Shown: positions 15,398-25,066, counted from the first letter of the stretch. The stretch: DNA of 64,000 nt from Flavobacterium algicola (GCF_022399565.1 NZ_JAJTUT010000003.1:1-64000); one strand, 5' to 3'. Made by a program: numbers and translations. The notes: a model not told the origin generated them from the letters alone.

Positions 15398-17095
15398 TTA
15401 TTTATAAGTAATTGGAGCTTTAATTGATATAGTGGTACCAGCGTTGATTACAGACTCAATATTGAACTTCCCGTGCATATTTTTGATTCGAGCTCTAATT
15501 TGATTGAGGCCAAACCCTTCGATTATATTAAATTTTTTAGTATCAAATCCTTTTCCGTTATCGATGATATGTATGAGTAAATTACCATCTTCTTCTTCGA
15601 GTTTTAACCTTGCTTTACTGGCTTTACTATGTTTGGTTACATTATTTAATAATTCAGTTATTATGAAATACATTTTTAACTCGAAGTCTTCCTGATATCT
15701 TTTTGAATTGTCTTGAGTGCTAATGTATTCAAATTGAATACTAGAATTAGAATTCTTTTCGCATAAATCATGAAGTGCAAAGTATAGCCCGAAACGAGCT
15801 AGGAGGGAAGGAAGTAGTTCATGGGATAGATCTCTTATCTTATCATGCGCATCTCTTAAAATATTTTTTGTCTTGATTAATTCTTCAGATTTCACAGGAC
15901 TTTTGGCATTGAGGACGCTAAGATGCATATCGGCAGAAGAAAGCAATGCGCTAATATTGTCGTGTAGAAAAGAAGCAATTTTCTTTCGTTCAAACTCCTG
16001 ACCGTTAATATTGGCATTGATGATGTTGCGTTGAATTTTACTCTGGATATCTTTTAATTTATTGTTTTGCTTAAGTTTAGTGTTCTGAAAGAAAAAGTAA
16101 AACAGGATAATAATGGTAAGCAATGAGGAAATAATAATTACACTAATACGTTTGTTTTTAATTTGACTCTCAATCATTAACTGCTCCTTGGTTTTAAATC
16201 GATTTTCAATATTGTCGATTTCCCTCTTGTATTCGTCAAGTTCCAAATTGATACCGACTAAGTTTGCTTTTTTTAATCTTTCCTCATCGTTGAGTTCTGC
16301 GGTAAGTTTGTTATAAGCTTGTAGATTTTGATAGGCATGTTCATAGTCTTTATTATTGTAAAGAAATTTGGAATACTCTAAATGGGTAAATGATAAATCG
16401 GATTTTTCGTCTCCGTTTTTTCCATACATAATCGCTTTTTGAAAACTTATCTCGGCATTTAAACTATCTTTCGCATAGGTAAAATACATCCCATTAAGCA
16501 TATTTATGGCGACTTTTGTAAAATCATTTCCAAATTTAGGATGGTGTTTATTAATGTAATTCAAATAGGGGAGTCCTTCGTCAAATTGCTGAATATCGAA
16601 ATAGGCCCAAGTAATATTTAGTTTTGTAAAAATCATTTGTGTAGTATCCTTGGCTTTTTTACTATATATTAAAGATTGTTTGTAATAATCAATACCTTTT
16701 GCATATTCTTTTTTATCGAAGCAATAAATGTTAGCAATGTTATTATTGAGCCAGTTCTTTAATTTGTAATTATTTGTTTTCTCTGCGTACAGTAATCCTT
16801 TTTTGTAGTAAAAAAATGCTTTTTCAAATTCAGTTAACTCATCAAAATTAGCAGCGATAGTATTGTAGCAGTTAGCAATTAATTCATTGTCTTTTATTAA
16901 GATAGCATATTGCAATGCTTTTCTAGACATGATGAGAGATTCTTCATTTCTATTCAGATGCATTATTCGCGTAGCTTCACGTACTAGTTCTAAGGTTTCT
17001 TTTCGAGTAGGTTTAACGTTTTGAGAATAAGCATTCTGTCCTAAACAATTGACCAAAATAAATAATGACATTAGAGCAATATGTAATGTTCTCAT
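15398..17095 (-). CDS. TPR-containing sensor histidine kinase
   Basis: The 565-residue protein has a signal peptide (about 1-24), a periplasmic region of tetratricopeptide repeats (about 35-310), one membrane helix (about 318-340), then a HisKA_3-type dimerisation helix with the phospho-acceptor His378 in FLHDNISALL and an HATPase domain (N box ELLNNVTKHSK, G box DNGKGFD). This class, like NarX/DesK kinases, pairs with LuxR-type regulators. The regulator gene lies 22 bases upstream on the same strand, so they form one two-component unit. The signal sensed is unknown. Confidence 0.92.
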   Translation of the reverse strand: MRTLHIALMSLFILVNCLGQNAYSQNVKPTRKETLELVREATRIMHLNRNEESLIMSRKALQYAILIKDNELIANCYNTIAANFDELTEFEKAFFYYKKGLLYAEKTNNYKLKNWLNNNIANIYCFDKKEYAKGIDYYKQSLIYSKKAKDTTQMIFTKLNITWAYFDIQQFDEGLPYLNYINKHHPKFGNDFTKVAINMLNGMYFTYAKDSLNAEISFQKAIMYGKNGDEKSDLSFTHLEYSKFLYNNKDYEHAYQNLQAYNKLTAELNDEERLKKANLVGINLELDEYKREIDNIENRFKTKEQLMIESQIKNKRISVIIISSLLTIIILFYFFFQNTKLKQNNKLKDIQSKIQRNIINANINGQEFERKKIASFLHDNISALLSSADMHLSVLNAKSPVKSEELIKTKNILRDAHDKIRDLSHELLPSLLARFGLYFALHDLCEKNSNSSIQFEYISTQDNSKRYQEDFELKMYFIITELLNNVTKHSKASKARLKLEEEDGNLLIHIIDNGKGFDTKKFNIIEGFGLNQIRARIKNMHGKFNIESVINAGTTISIKAPITYK

Positions 17096-17117
17096 AATTG
17101 TGAGTGAAAAGTAGGGG

Positions 17118-17780
17118 TTATGCTTTGATTAAATTATTTTTAATCGCAAATTTCACAATACTTATGGTGTTTTTTGCTTTAAGTTTTTTAATGATATTTT
17201 TTCGGTGCGTTTCAACAGTATTTGTACTAATATATAATTGTTCGCTAATTTCTTTTCCGCTGTATTCTAAAGCTATTAAAATTATAATTTCGATTTCTCT
17301 TTCTGTCAAAAGTGAGTTTACAGGAGATTTGCTTTTTACCAATTTAGGTATGTTTTGAGTAGCTGTGTGAAATATTTTTTCTCTAACTACTTTACAAAAA
17401 TACTCTTCACCATTAAATACTGATTGAATAGCTTCAACTATATTTTCTCCGGCACATTGCTTAGTTAGATAGCCAGATGCGCCCAATCGCATAACTTCTT
17501 TAATGATTTTTAAATCATCATAACTTGAGAGTATGATAACCTTGCAGGGGAATCCCTTCTTGTTGAATTCTTTAAGAACTTCAAGCCCGTCTTTAGTAGG
17601 CATACTTATGTCAAGAATTAGGACTTGAGTATTGTTCTTGGTCACTTCCTCAAAAAGGATATTACCGTCCAATGAAAGTCCCACTACTTCAAAATTTGAG
17701 ATAGTGTTTAGTAATGTTTTCATGCCGTCAATTAAAACATGATGATCATCGGCAAGATGAATGCGTATTTTTCCTTCCAT
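17118..17780 (-). CDS. LuxR/NarL-family response regulator
   Basis: The 220-residue protein has a receiver domain (about 5-125) with the acidic pair Asp11/Asp12, the phospho-acceptor Asp57 in LILDISMPTKDG, and Lys near 108. The C-terminal LuxR HTH (about 152-215) contains TEREIEIIILIALEYSGKEI and STNTVETHRKNI. It is the first gene of a two-gene unit with the TPR histidine kinase. A TAAATTTG element on the minus strand (17800-17807) is a possible promoter -7 site. Confidence 0.94.
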   Translation of the reverse strand: MEGKIRIHLADDHHVLIDGMKTLLNTISNFEVVGLSLDGNILFEEVTKNNTQVLILDISMPTKDGLEVLKEFNKKGFPCKVIILSSYDDLKIIKEVMRLGASGYLTKQCAGENIVEAIQSVFNGEEYFCKVVREKIFHTATQNIPKLVKSKSPVNSLLTEREIEIIILIALEYSGKEISEQLYISTNTVETHRKNIIKKLKAKNTISIVKFAIKNNLIKA

Positions 17781-17936
17781 TGGATTAAAGATGAATTTTC
17801 AAATTTACAGAAAAAAACGTTATAAATACTGATTTACAATAACTCTTCCATAGTCTAATTAATGGCGTTTTAATAAGCGACCTAGTATTTGCTTAAAAAA
17901 AGAAATGTTTCGTTGCGTATTTTTTATTTTTGGGCA

Positions 17937-17968
17937 CAAAAAAACCCGAATATAAAATTCGGGTTTTC
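17937..17968 (-). terminator. Intrinsic terminator after the DUF4293 gene
   Basis: AAAACCCGAA (17941-17950) pairs with TTCGGGTTTT (17958-17967), and the minus strand continues into a T-run. Confidence 0.87.
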
Positions 17969-17996
17969 TTCGCACTAATAAACTAAGTTTATAGGT

Positions 17997-18410
17997 TTAC
18001 CTCAATCTGTCCACAGATTTTACAAGATCTTCATCCTTTTTGATGGCCTTGTTAGCTAATACTAACAACACGATAGAAAAAATAGGTAGAAACATCCCAA
18101 TACCTTTCTCAGAAACAATTTCTGTTTCTCCAGATACATTAAGTGAACGATATACAAACAATCCTAATAAAATTAAATTTAATATTATGTTCAATCTGCC
18201 AATGACAAATTGATTTTTTCTATTTTTATAAGAAAGGATACCTACAACACTAAGTGTTGTGCTTAAACCCAAAAGTATTACATAAACCTGGTTTTGCATA
18301 AAGTAGAAATCTACTCCGTCATTTACAGTCCATAAAGGAAAGATGAAAGGTAAAATTCCTGTTACTACAAAAGCTAGAAATAAATAAATGGTTTGAATTC
18401 TCTGTATCAT
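17997..18410 (-). CDS. DUF4293 membrane protein
   Basis: The 137-residue protein has four membrane segments (about 7-25, 42-60, 72-90 and 104-120) and a basic C-terminus. It matches the DUF4293 family (N-terminal MIQRIQTIYLFLA), which I recall as confined to Bacteroidota and often placed next to rho, as here where rho diverges. No function is known. A TATTTTTG -7-like sequence lies on the minus strand at 18432-18439. Confidence 0.88.
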   Translation of the reverse strand: MIQRIQTIYLFLAFVVTGILPFIFPLWTVNDGVDFYFMQNQVYVILLGLSTTLSVVGILSYKNRKNQFVIGRLNIILNLILLGLFVYRSLNVSGETEIVSEKGIGMFLPIFSIVLLVLANKAIKKDEDLVKSVDRLR

Positions 18411-18594
18411 TAAAAAGCATTATTTGTTTTACAAAAATATATTTTCTTTTTTTAAAATACTATTGTATCATTAGATTTTATTCGTATTATTGCAAAACAA
18501 TACCGTAAGCACTTCATACTGCGGTCTATTCATGTTAAAAAATACTATCAATTCTTTTCAGTATTTCTCAATTAATTAAATTCAAAGAACATTC

Positions 18595-20349
18595 ATGTTT
18601 GAAATTTCTGCATTAAAACAGATGAAGCTTTCTGAGCTTCAAGAAATCGCAAAAGCGGCTAAGACTATAAAATTTAATGGCGTTAAAAAAGAAACGTTAA
18701 TCGGTCTTATATTAGAGCAACAAAAACCTGCCAAAAATAACGTTGATCTAGCTTCTGAGCCTAAAGCAGAAGTGACAGAAGTAAATAATGAGGATGACGA
18801 CAAGCCTAAAAGAGCTCGAATTGTTCCAGCTAAGAAGACACCTACTCATAAAAATGCACCAAAAGTTGTAGCTGAAGCTAAAGTTTCTGACACTGAGGAA
18901 AGTGTGGAGTCTACTGATGTAGAGGTAAAAGAAGTTAGAACGTCTACTCCTCCTCCAGCAGAAGAGCAAGTTGATACTGAAACGAAAGGACCTAAAATTG
19001 TAAAGTTTAGCAAATCAGCTTATGAAAGGAAGATTGCCAGCAAGAAAGAGAAAGACAGTGCACCAGCGGCCAGAAAAGAAAAAGATACAGTAGTTGATTC
19101 TACAACAGCTGAAGCACCAGAAACGGTTCCTCCAGCAAAGAAAATAAACCCAAATCAACTCAATAAACAAAATCAGAATCAAAATCCTAATTTTAAAGCT
19201 AAGAAGAACAACTTCAGAGATGCAGATTTTGAATTTGACGGAATTATAGAAAGTGAAGGAGTACTAGAAATGATGCCTGATGGTTATGGTTTCTTACGCT
19301 CTTCTGATTATAATTATTTGGCTTCACCAGATGATATTTATTTATCAACCTCACAAATCAGATTGTTTGGTCTGAAAACGGGAGATACCGTAAAAGGAGT
19401 GGTAAGACCTCCAAAAGAAGGTGAAAAATTCTTCCCTTTGGTGCGTGTTCTTAAAATTAACGGTCATGATCCACAAGTAGTAAGAGATAGAGTTTCATTC
19501 GAACATCTTACACCTGTTTTTCCTTCAGAAAAATTTAAATTAGCGGAAAGAGAAAGTACAATTTCAACGCGTATTATTGATTTGTTCTCTCCAATTGGAA
19601 AAGGACAGCGTGGTATGATTGTAGCCCAACCTAAGACGGGTAAAACAATGCTACTAAAAGAAATTGCAAACGCAATTGCTGCCAATCATCCAGAAGTTTA
19701 CTTAATTGTTTTATTAATAGATGAGCGTCCAGAAGAGGTGACAGATATGCAACGTAGTGTGCGTGGTGAAGTTATTGCTTCCACTTTTGATAGAGAACCT
19801 CAAGAACATGTGAAAATTGCTAATATCGTACTTGAAAAAGCGAAGAGGTTAGTTGAATGTGGTCATGATGTTGTAATTCTACTAGATTCTATTACTCGTT
19901 TGGCTCGTGCTTATAATACTGTACAACCAGCTTCCGGAAAAGTATTAAGTGGAGGTGTAGATGCTAATGCATTACAAAAACCAAAACGTTTCTTTGGTGC
20001 TGCGCGTAATGTCGAAAACGGTGGTTCATTAAGTATAATAGCAACTGCTTTGACAGAGACAGGTTCTAAAATGGACGAAGTTATCTTTGAGGAATTTAAG
20101 GGTACTGGAAATATGGAATTACAATTGGATCGTAAAATTGCAAATAAACGTATTTTTCCTGCGATTGACTTGACTTCTTCTAGTACAAGGAGAGACGATT
20201 TACTCCTAGATGAGAATACCCTTCAAAGAATGTGGATTATGCGTAAATACCTTGCTGATATGAATCCTGTAGAGGCAATGAGCTTTATAAATGATCGATT
20301 TAGAAAAACTAGAAATAATGAGGAATTCTTAATCTCAATGAACGACTAA
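18595..20349 (+). CDS. rho: Transcription termination factor Rho with disordered insert
   Basis: Rho is the hexameric RNA helicase that ends transcription. The 584-residue protein starts with a Rho_N domain (about 1-45), then a low-complexity stretch rich in Lys, Glu, Ala, Pro, Gln and Asn (about 46-205), the RNA-binding cold-shock-like domain (DGYGFLRS), and the ATPase core with Walker A PKTGKT, Walker [11 protein letters not shown] and the Q-loop region. E. coli Rho has about 419 residues, so the extra length is the insert, typical of Bacteroidota. A roughly 90-nt leader with a small hairpin (AAATACT...AGTATTT) precedes it. A strong terminator follows. Confidence 0.96.
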   Translation: MFEISALKQMKLSELQEIAKAAKTIKFNGVKKETLIGLILEQQKPAKNNVDLASEPKAEVTEVNNEDDDKPKRARIVPAKKTPTHKNAPKVVAEAKVSDTEESVESTDVEVKEVRTSTPPPAEEQVDTETKGPKIVKFSKSAYERKIASKKEKDSAPAARKEKDTVVDSTTAEAPETVPPAKKINPNQLNKQNQNQNPNFKAKKNNFRDADFEFDGIIESEGVLEMMPDGYGFLRSSDYNYLASPDDIYLSTSQIRLFGLKTGDTVKGVVRPPKEGEKFFPLVRVLKINGHDPQVVRDRVSFEHLTPVFPSEKFKLAERESTISTRIIDLFSPIGKGQRGMIVAQPKTGKTMLLKEIANAIAANHPEVYLIVLLIDERPEEVTDMQRSVRGEVIASTFDREPQEHVKIANIVLEKAKRLVECGHDVVILLDSITRLARAYNTVQPASGKVLSGGVDANALQKPKRFFGAARNVENGGSLSIIATALTETGSKMDEVIFEEFKGTGNMELQLDRKIANKRIFPAIDLTSSSTRRDDLLLDENTLQRMWIMRKYLADMNPVEAMSFINDRFRKTRNNEEFLISMND

Positions 20350-20370
20350 GATATATATTCTTTTCTAAAA

Positions 20371-20412
20371 TAAAAATGCCCTCAACTAGTTGTATAGTTG
20401 AGGGCATTTTTT
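20371..20412 (+). terminator. Intrinsic terminator between rho and the converging racemase-like gene
   Basis: AAAATGCCCTCAACT pairs with AGTTGAGGGCATTTT. A-run and T-run flank the two sides, so it can work in both directions. Confidence 0.9.
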
Positions 20413-20438
20413 ATATCTAAATTTTAACGTGTCTGTAA

Positions 20439-21107
20439 TTATGCGAATGTAGTATTTACAGCATTCTCTATTTGAATTCTAGCCATATCAAATACTTTAT
20501 CACCGTTTGAAATGTCCCAACCAATCGACAGTTCTGTACAAGCAATTAAAATATGACTTTTTAGAGAGTATTTTGCGATAATTTCATTATACATTTTTAG
20601 AGATTCATCATCCTCTGTTTGGTTGTAAATGTTTCTACGTACCTCATCAATGAACTCGCATTCATTGGGTGTGGGGTGCAAAACTTCAATACCTTCCTCA
20701 TTTAGTTTATTCTTGAGATACAAACCTTCCATAGTGTACATAGAACCTATTAAAACAATATTTTTAATTTTTTGACTTTTCAATTTGGCAATTGTAAGTG
20801 CTACAGGATGTGTTATTGTTTTGTCGTTAACAATATTGTCGACAGTTTCATGTAATGTAATATTGGGAACCAATATGGTTGCTATTTCTAGTTTTACAAG
20901 TTCAGACAAATATCCATCCACCAATTCTTCAAGTTCTGGGGATGTAGTTGGTAACAGATTATTAATGATTTCGAAATTAGTGTTAATCATCTTTAAGGGA
21001 CAAGTGTAGCACTCTTTTAAATCATAATAATGACGATTTAGTTCTTCTATGTAAAATAAAGTCGTACGAATTCCAAGACCTAGAATTCCAATTGATTTAG
21101 TACTCAT
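20439..21107 (-). CDS. Asp/Glu racemase-superfamily protein with one catalytic Cys
   Basis: The 222-residue protein has the aspartate/glutamate racemase fold pattern: ILGLGIRTT at the start, an internal VPNITLHET block and the ACTELSIGW block. Racemases use two Cys. The second is present (Cys190), but the first aligns with Asn82. One-Cys members of this superfamily, such as arylmalonate decarboxylase, are not racemases, so simple Asp/Glu racemisation is doubtful. Its ATG overlaps the stop of the egtD-like gene by one base (TAATG), which implies translational coupling. The role beside egtB/egtD-like genes is unknown. Confidence 0.8.
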   Translation of the reverse strand: MSTKSIGILGLGIRTTLFYIEELNRHYYDLKECYTCPLKMINTNFEIINNLLPTTSPELEELVDGYLSELVKLEIATILVPNITLHETVDNIVNDKTITHPVALTIAKLKSQKIKNIVLIGSMYTMEGLYLKNKLNEEGIEVLHPTPNECEFIDEVRRNIYNQTEDDESLKMYNEIIAKYSLKSHILIACTELSIGWDISNGDKVFDMARIQIENAVNTTFA

Positions 21108-22099
21108 TAGACGCGTTCTAAAATATAATTAGCGAAATATTTTTTACTATCTGTAATTTTATCTTTAATGACAAAAGCTGTGTTTGTAATGATCTTTTTC
21201 AAGATTTCATCATTGTACTTTCTTGAAATTTCGGTTAGAATCTTTTCTCCTTTTGAGAAATTGAAAGTACGGTTAAGTTTCTTTATAAAAACTTCTTGAT
21301 TTTTTTTACTCACCAGAAAACTTGTAGCTATTCCTTCCTTTTCATCATATTCTGGCTGATGTTTAAAATCGTAAATTGCAAAATCAGCTTCTAGCTCAGT
21401 ATTTATTCGTTCTAATAAATTGAGATTAAATGCTGCAGTAACTCCTTGGTTGTCATTATAGGCAGGTAATACAACACTAGCTGGTTTGATTAAATCGACA
21501 CCTAGGAATAATTTGTCCCCAAATGCCAAAGTTTGACTTAAATTATTAATGAAATTAGAAGCTATATCATCACTCATATTTCCAATATTTGAACCAAGAA
21601 ATAGTATGATTTTCGGATGTTGATTTTCCTTCAATGATTCCAATACCTCAAAGTAATCACCTTGCTTCGTTTTTACAGATACTTGTGGCATCGTAACACT
21701 TAAATCCAGTTCCAATTGATCTAAGGCATTTTGCGAAATATCTATAGGTAAATAATCAAAACTATAGTTTCCTGCAACAAGCTGGCTTAATAGCTCTTTT
21801 GTTTTTGTACCATCACCAGCTCCCAATTCAATTAATTCAAAATATTGATCTGGGTCTAAATTAAGTGATTTGATTATCGAATAACTTTTCTCTTTAAAAA
21901 TTTCATGCTCAGAACGAGTAACATAGTATTCTGGTAAATGCATGATTTTTACAAATAAATCATCTCCTTTTTTATTATAGAAGTATTTTGACGGTAATGA
22001 TTTATTAGTGTCGCTTAGACCTTCATTCACTTCCGCTTGGAACTGCTCTAACATGTTTGCAGGAGATTCAATATTCTTTAAAGTGGCTATTTCTTTCAT
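21107..22099 (-). CDS. egtD: EgtD-like L-histidine N-alpha-methyltransferase
   Basis: From the ATG at 22099 the protein is 330 residues, near the family norm. EgtD methylates histidine three times with SAM to make hercynine (trimethyl-histidine). Visible family blocks are LPSKYFYNKKGDDLF, the LPEYYVTRSEHEI segment, the SAM motif ELGAGDGTKT, FLGSNIGN, and LFLGVDLIKP. A longer frame opens at a TTG at 22150 and looks less likely. It lies between a MerA-like flavoprotein and a racemase-like gene, downstream of an egtB-like gene. Substrate choice (histidine or a related amino acid) is inferred from the family. Confidence 0.88.
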   Translation of the reverse strand: MKEIATLKNIESPANMLEQFQAEVNEGLSDTNKSLPSKYFYNKKGDDLFVKIMHLPEYYVTRSEHEIFKEKSYSIIKSLNLDPDQYFELIELGAGDGTKTKELLSQLVAGNYSFDYLPIDISQNALDQLELDLSVTMPQVSVKTKQGDYFEVLESLKENQHPKIILFLGSNIGNMSDDIASNFINNLSQTLAFGDKLFLGVDLIKPASVVLPAYNDNQGVTAAFNLNLLERINTELEADFAIYDFKHQPEYDEKEGIATSFLVSKKNQEVFIKKLNRTFNFSKGEKILTEISRKYNDEILKKIITNTAFVIKDKITDSKKYFANYILERV

Positions 22100-22227
22100 A
22101 GGTATTGGTATAAAATTTAGTTCAGCTAAAATAATTCTTGACTCCAACAAAATTGTTACACAATTTTGGAATAATGTTTTGATATATAAATGTTATTATA
22201 AAAACATATACATTAAATATTTCAAAT

Positions 22228-23592
22228 TTATTCAGATTCTATTTGTTTTAAATCCTCTAACATTGTTGGTATAAGTTCGCTCACGGTTGGGTGTATATGA
22301 ACAGCATTTTTAATAACAGTATATGGTTGTTTTGCATACATCATATTAGTTATGCCACTTATGATCTCGTCTCCACCAACTCCAAGAACGCAAGCACCTA
22401 AAAATAATTTAGTGTCTGCATCTATGACTACTTCCATAAACCCTAATGTTTCACCTTTTTCTTTTGCTCTACCTATTTCCGACATTTTTTTATGGCCAAC
22501 TAGTAAGTTAAAACCCTTTTTTTGGGCTTCTTTTTTTGTCATTCCAACTCTACCAAGTGGTGGGTCAATAAATAACCCGTAAGTGGTAATACGGTCACTG
22601 ATTTTTTTACTTTTCTGTTTAAGTAAAAAATCTTCGACAATCTGAAAGTCATTATAAGAGGTGTGTGTAAAAGCTCCTTTACCATTGCAATCTCCAATCG
22701 CAAAAACGCCTTCTATATTAGTGCTACAATAATCATCAACTTCGATATATCCTTTATCATTTAAGTTGATCTCTGTTTTGTCTAAATGAAGCGTATCGTT
22801 GTTGGGTATTCTACCTGTTGCTAATAAGATATGAGATCCAGTAATTTTCTTCCCATTATGTGATACAATGATTTGACCTTTGTCGTTTTGTGTGACAGTA
22901 TTATCTTTTGCATCTAAAACTATTTCAATCTGTTCGAGTTTTAAAATTTCAGCAACAGCATCGCTAACCGATTCATCTTCATTTCCGATAAGCTTTGTAT
23001 TGTGTTCGATTATGGTTACTTGGCTACCAAACCTTCTAAACATTTGTCCAAACTCCAAGCCGATATAGCTACCGCCCATTACAATTAAATGTTCTGGAAT
23101 TTCGGTAATTTCTAAAATGGTTTCATTGGTATGATAGCAAATTTCATTATACATAGATGGTATTCTTGCTCGTGCACCTACATTTATAAAGATTTTGTTG
23201 CCTTTGTATTTTTCTCCATCGACTTCTAATTCAAAATTATTTAGAAAATGAGCTTCTCCTCTTATTAAAGTAATATTTTTATTTTCTTCGAATGATTTAG
23301 TAATTCCATTACGAGAAGTATGCACTAATGAATCTTTTCGATCTTTAATTTTCTGAAGATTTGCCTTTGCAGGTTTTTGAATCTCAATACCGAGATCGTC
23401 ACCATGATGAGCATCCCACATTCTTCGTGCACTTGCAACGTATGCTTTTGTTGGAGTACATCCATCATTGACACAAGTTCCTCCAACGTGTTTTTTTTCG
23501 ATAATTGCTACAGTGCCATGTTTCGCTAGACTAAATGCTAGTGGAACTCCTGCTTGTCCGCTACCAATAATTATATAATCAAAATGTTTCAT
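22228..23592 (-). CDS. MerA-like class I flavoprotein disulfide oxidoreductase
   Basis: The 454-residue protein has the FAD motif GSGQAG (10-15), the redox pair Cys40/Cys45 in GGTCVNDGCTPTKA, a NAD(P) motif GGSYIGLEF, AIGDCNGKGAFTH, and the dimer-domain HIHPTVSE with the catalytic His. It resembles mercuric reductase and the glutathione/mycothiol reductase group but lacks an N-terminal heavy-metal domain and a C-terminal Cys pair, so mercury reduction is unlikely. It sits between egtB-like and egtD-like genes, so reduction of an oxidised low-molecular-weight thiol is a reasonable guess. Confidence 0.85.
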   Translation of the reverse strand: MKHFDYIIIGSGQAGVPLAFSLAKHGTVAIIEKKHVGGTCVNDGCTPTKAYVASARRMWDAHHGDDLGIEIQKPAKANLQKIKDRKDSLVHTSRNGITKSFEENKNITLIRGEAHFLNNFELEVDGEKYKGNKIFINVGARARIPSMYNEICYHTNETILEITEIPEHLIVMGGSYIGLEFGQMFRRFGSQVTIIEHNTKLIGNEDESVSDAVAEILKLEQIEIVLDAKDNTVTQNDKGQIIVSHNGKKITGSHILLATGRIPNNDTLHLDKTEINLNDKGYIEVDDYCSTNIEGVFAIGDCNGKGAFTHTSYNDFQIVEDFLLKQKSKKISDRITTYGLFIDPPLGRVGMTKKEAQKKGFNLLVGHKKMSEIGRAKEKGETLGFMEVVIDADTKLFLGACVLGVGGDEIISGITNMMYAKQPYTVIKNAVHIHPTVSELIPTMLEDLKQIESE

Positions 23593-23638
23593 AAAGCGTT
23601 TTTTAATTCTTACTAAATCTCAATAGTACTCATAGAAA

Positions 23639-24802
23639 TTATTTTGCCAATCGAAGACCACAAAATTGCCAACGCATATCAGGATGGAAAAAATTTCGAT
23701 ATGTATTTCGGCTGTGATTATCAGCAGTAGCAATAGAGGCGCCTCTTAGGACTATTTGGTTTACCATAAATTTACCGTTGTATTCTCCTAATGCACCACT
23801 GGCCTTGCTAAATTGCGGATAGGGCAGGTAGGCACTATTTGTCCATTCCCAAAGTTTACCCCAATTAAATTGATTGCTTGCTATTTCCCATTCAAACTCA
23901 GTGGGTAAACGCATTCCCTTCCATGCAGCATAAGCAAATGCTTCGTAATAGCTCAGATGCATTACTGGTAAATCAGAATCCAAGACTTTCAAACCGTCAA
24001 ATGTATAGTGTTTCCATTCTTGCTCTTCTTGTAGCCAGTATAGTGGGGCATTAACTTCATTATCGTTGACCCATTTCCAACCTTCGTCATGCCAGAAATT
24101 AAAATCAGAATATCCGCCACTATTTATAAATTCTAAATACTCTCTATTAGTAACAAGTCTATTCGCTATTTCAAAATCACAAATGTAGACCTTATGCCTT
24201 CCTAGTTCATTATCAAAACAAAAAGAGGAAGCGCTATGGCCAATTTCATATACCCCTTCTTCAATCTTTAAAAAATTAGAATCTTCCGTCTCTGCTTCCA
24301 AAACTAAGTGGTTGCCGTAAATGGGAAAGGTAGGCTGCATTCCTAAAATATATTTGATATCGTAAATTAACAGTTCTTGGTGTTGCTCTTCGTGATTCAT
24401 ACCAATTTCGATCACATCAATTATTTCTTTAGATAATTCCGTCTTAAAAAATAAGGTCATTGCAGTTGTTACATATTTTCGGTAGTCATAAATATCACCA
24501 ACACTAGGTCTTGTCATCAAACCTCTTCCAGCTCGTTGAACCCTAGTTCCAATTGTATTGTAGTAGCTGTTGAATAAATAGGAAAATTGAGTATTGAATA
24601 CCGTATAATTTGGATCATACTTAGTTAAAACAAACTCTTCCCAAAACCAGGTAGAATGGGCTAAATGCCATTTGGGAGGTGATGCAAATTCAGAAGGTTG
24701 TACAGAATAATCTTCAATTAATAAAGGTTTACAAATTGATTCTGATTTCAATCTTAAACATAAAAATTTTTCTGATAAATTTATTGAAGGGATAGTCGGC
24801 AT
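23639..24802 (-). CDS. egtB: EgtB-like sulfoxide synthase (ergothioneine-type)
   Basis: EgtB enzymes are non-heme iron proteins that join cysteine or gamma-glutamylcysteine to hercynine with O2. The 387-residue protein has an N-terminal DinB_2-like domain with HLAHS (His46/His49) and NHEEQH (His137/His141), the expected three-His iron site, the RGLMTRPSVGDIYDYR block, and a C-terminal formylglycine-generating-enzyme-like domain (about 180-387) ending in RWQFCGLRL. It is somewhat shorter than mycobacterial EgtB. It is the first gene of a four-gene run. No EgtA, EgtC or EgtE-type lyase is nearby, so the product and sulfur donor are uncertain. Confidence 0.88.
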   Translation of the reverse strand: MPTIPSINLSEKFLCLRLKSESICKPLLIEDYSVQPSEFASPPKWHLAHSTWFWEEFVLTKYDPNYTVFNTQFSYLFNSYYNTIGTRVQRAGRGLMTRPSVGDIYDYRKYVTTAMTLFFKTELSKEIIDVIEIGMNHEEQHQELLIYDIKYILGMQPTFPIYGNHLVLEAETEDSNFLKIEEGVYEIGHSASSFCFDNELGRHKVYICDFEIANRLVTNREYLEFINSGGYSDFNFWHDEGWKWVNDNEVNAPLYWLQEEQEWKHYTFDGLKVLDSDLPVMHLSYYEAFAYAAWKGMRLPTEFEWEIASNQFNWGKLWEWTNSAYLPYPQFSKASGALGEYNGKFMVNQIVLRGASIATADNHSRNTYRNFFHPDMRWQFCGLRLAK

Positions 24803-24965
24803 AATTTCAATTTAATATATTGGCACACAAATTTTGCAATTTCAACTAAATCTAATTGATGCAATCAGTTTTATAATTAGTCTGAATATACTAAATATTT
24901 TTCTAACGGCGGAATTTATGTATTGAAATTATGTTTTGTAGATACTACAGTTGCTCTATTAAACA

Positions 24966-25006
24966 TAAAATGAAGAGCCCGATACAAAATCGGACTCTTC
25001 ATTTTA
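24966..25006 (-). terminator. Intrinsic terminator after the RsmB/NSUN gene
   Basis: AAAATGAAGAG-CC-GAT pairs with ATC-GG-CTCTTCATTTT with a short bulge (about 24967-24984 with 24988-25005). It lies about 60 bp after the stop of the minus-strand methyltransferase gene. Confidence 0.75.
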
Positions 25007-25066
25007 TGTGAATTTAAAATTTAAGAAAATCTGCAGTTTGAATGCAGAATCCTTTCTATAGCTAAA

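Noticed and set aside
22228..23592. Mercuric reductase as the name of the MerA-like protein
   Set aside because: It has no heavy-metal domain, no C-terminal Cys pair and no mer genes around it.
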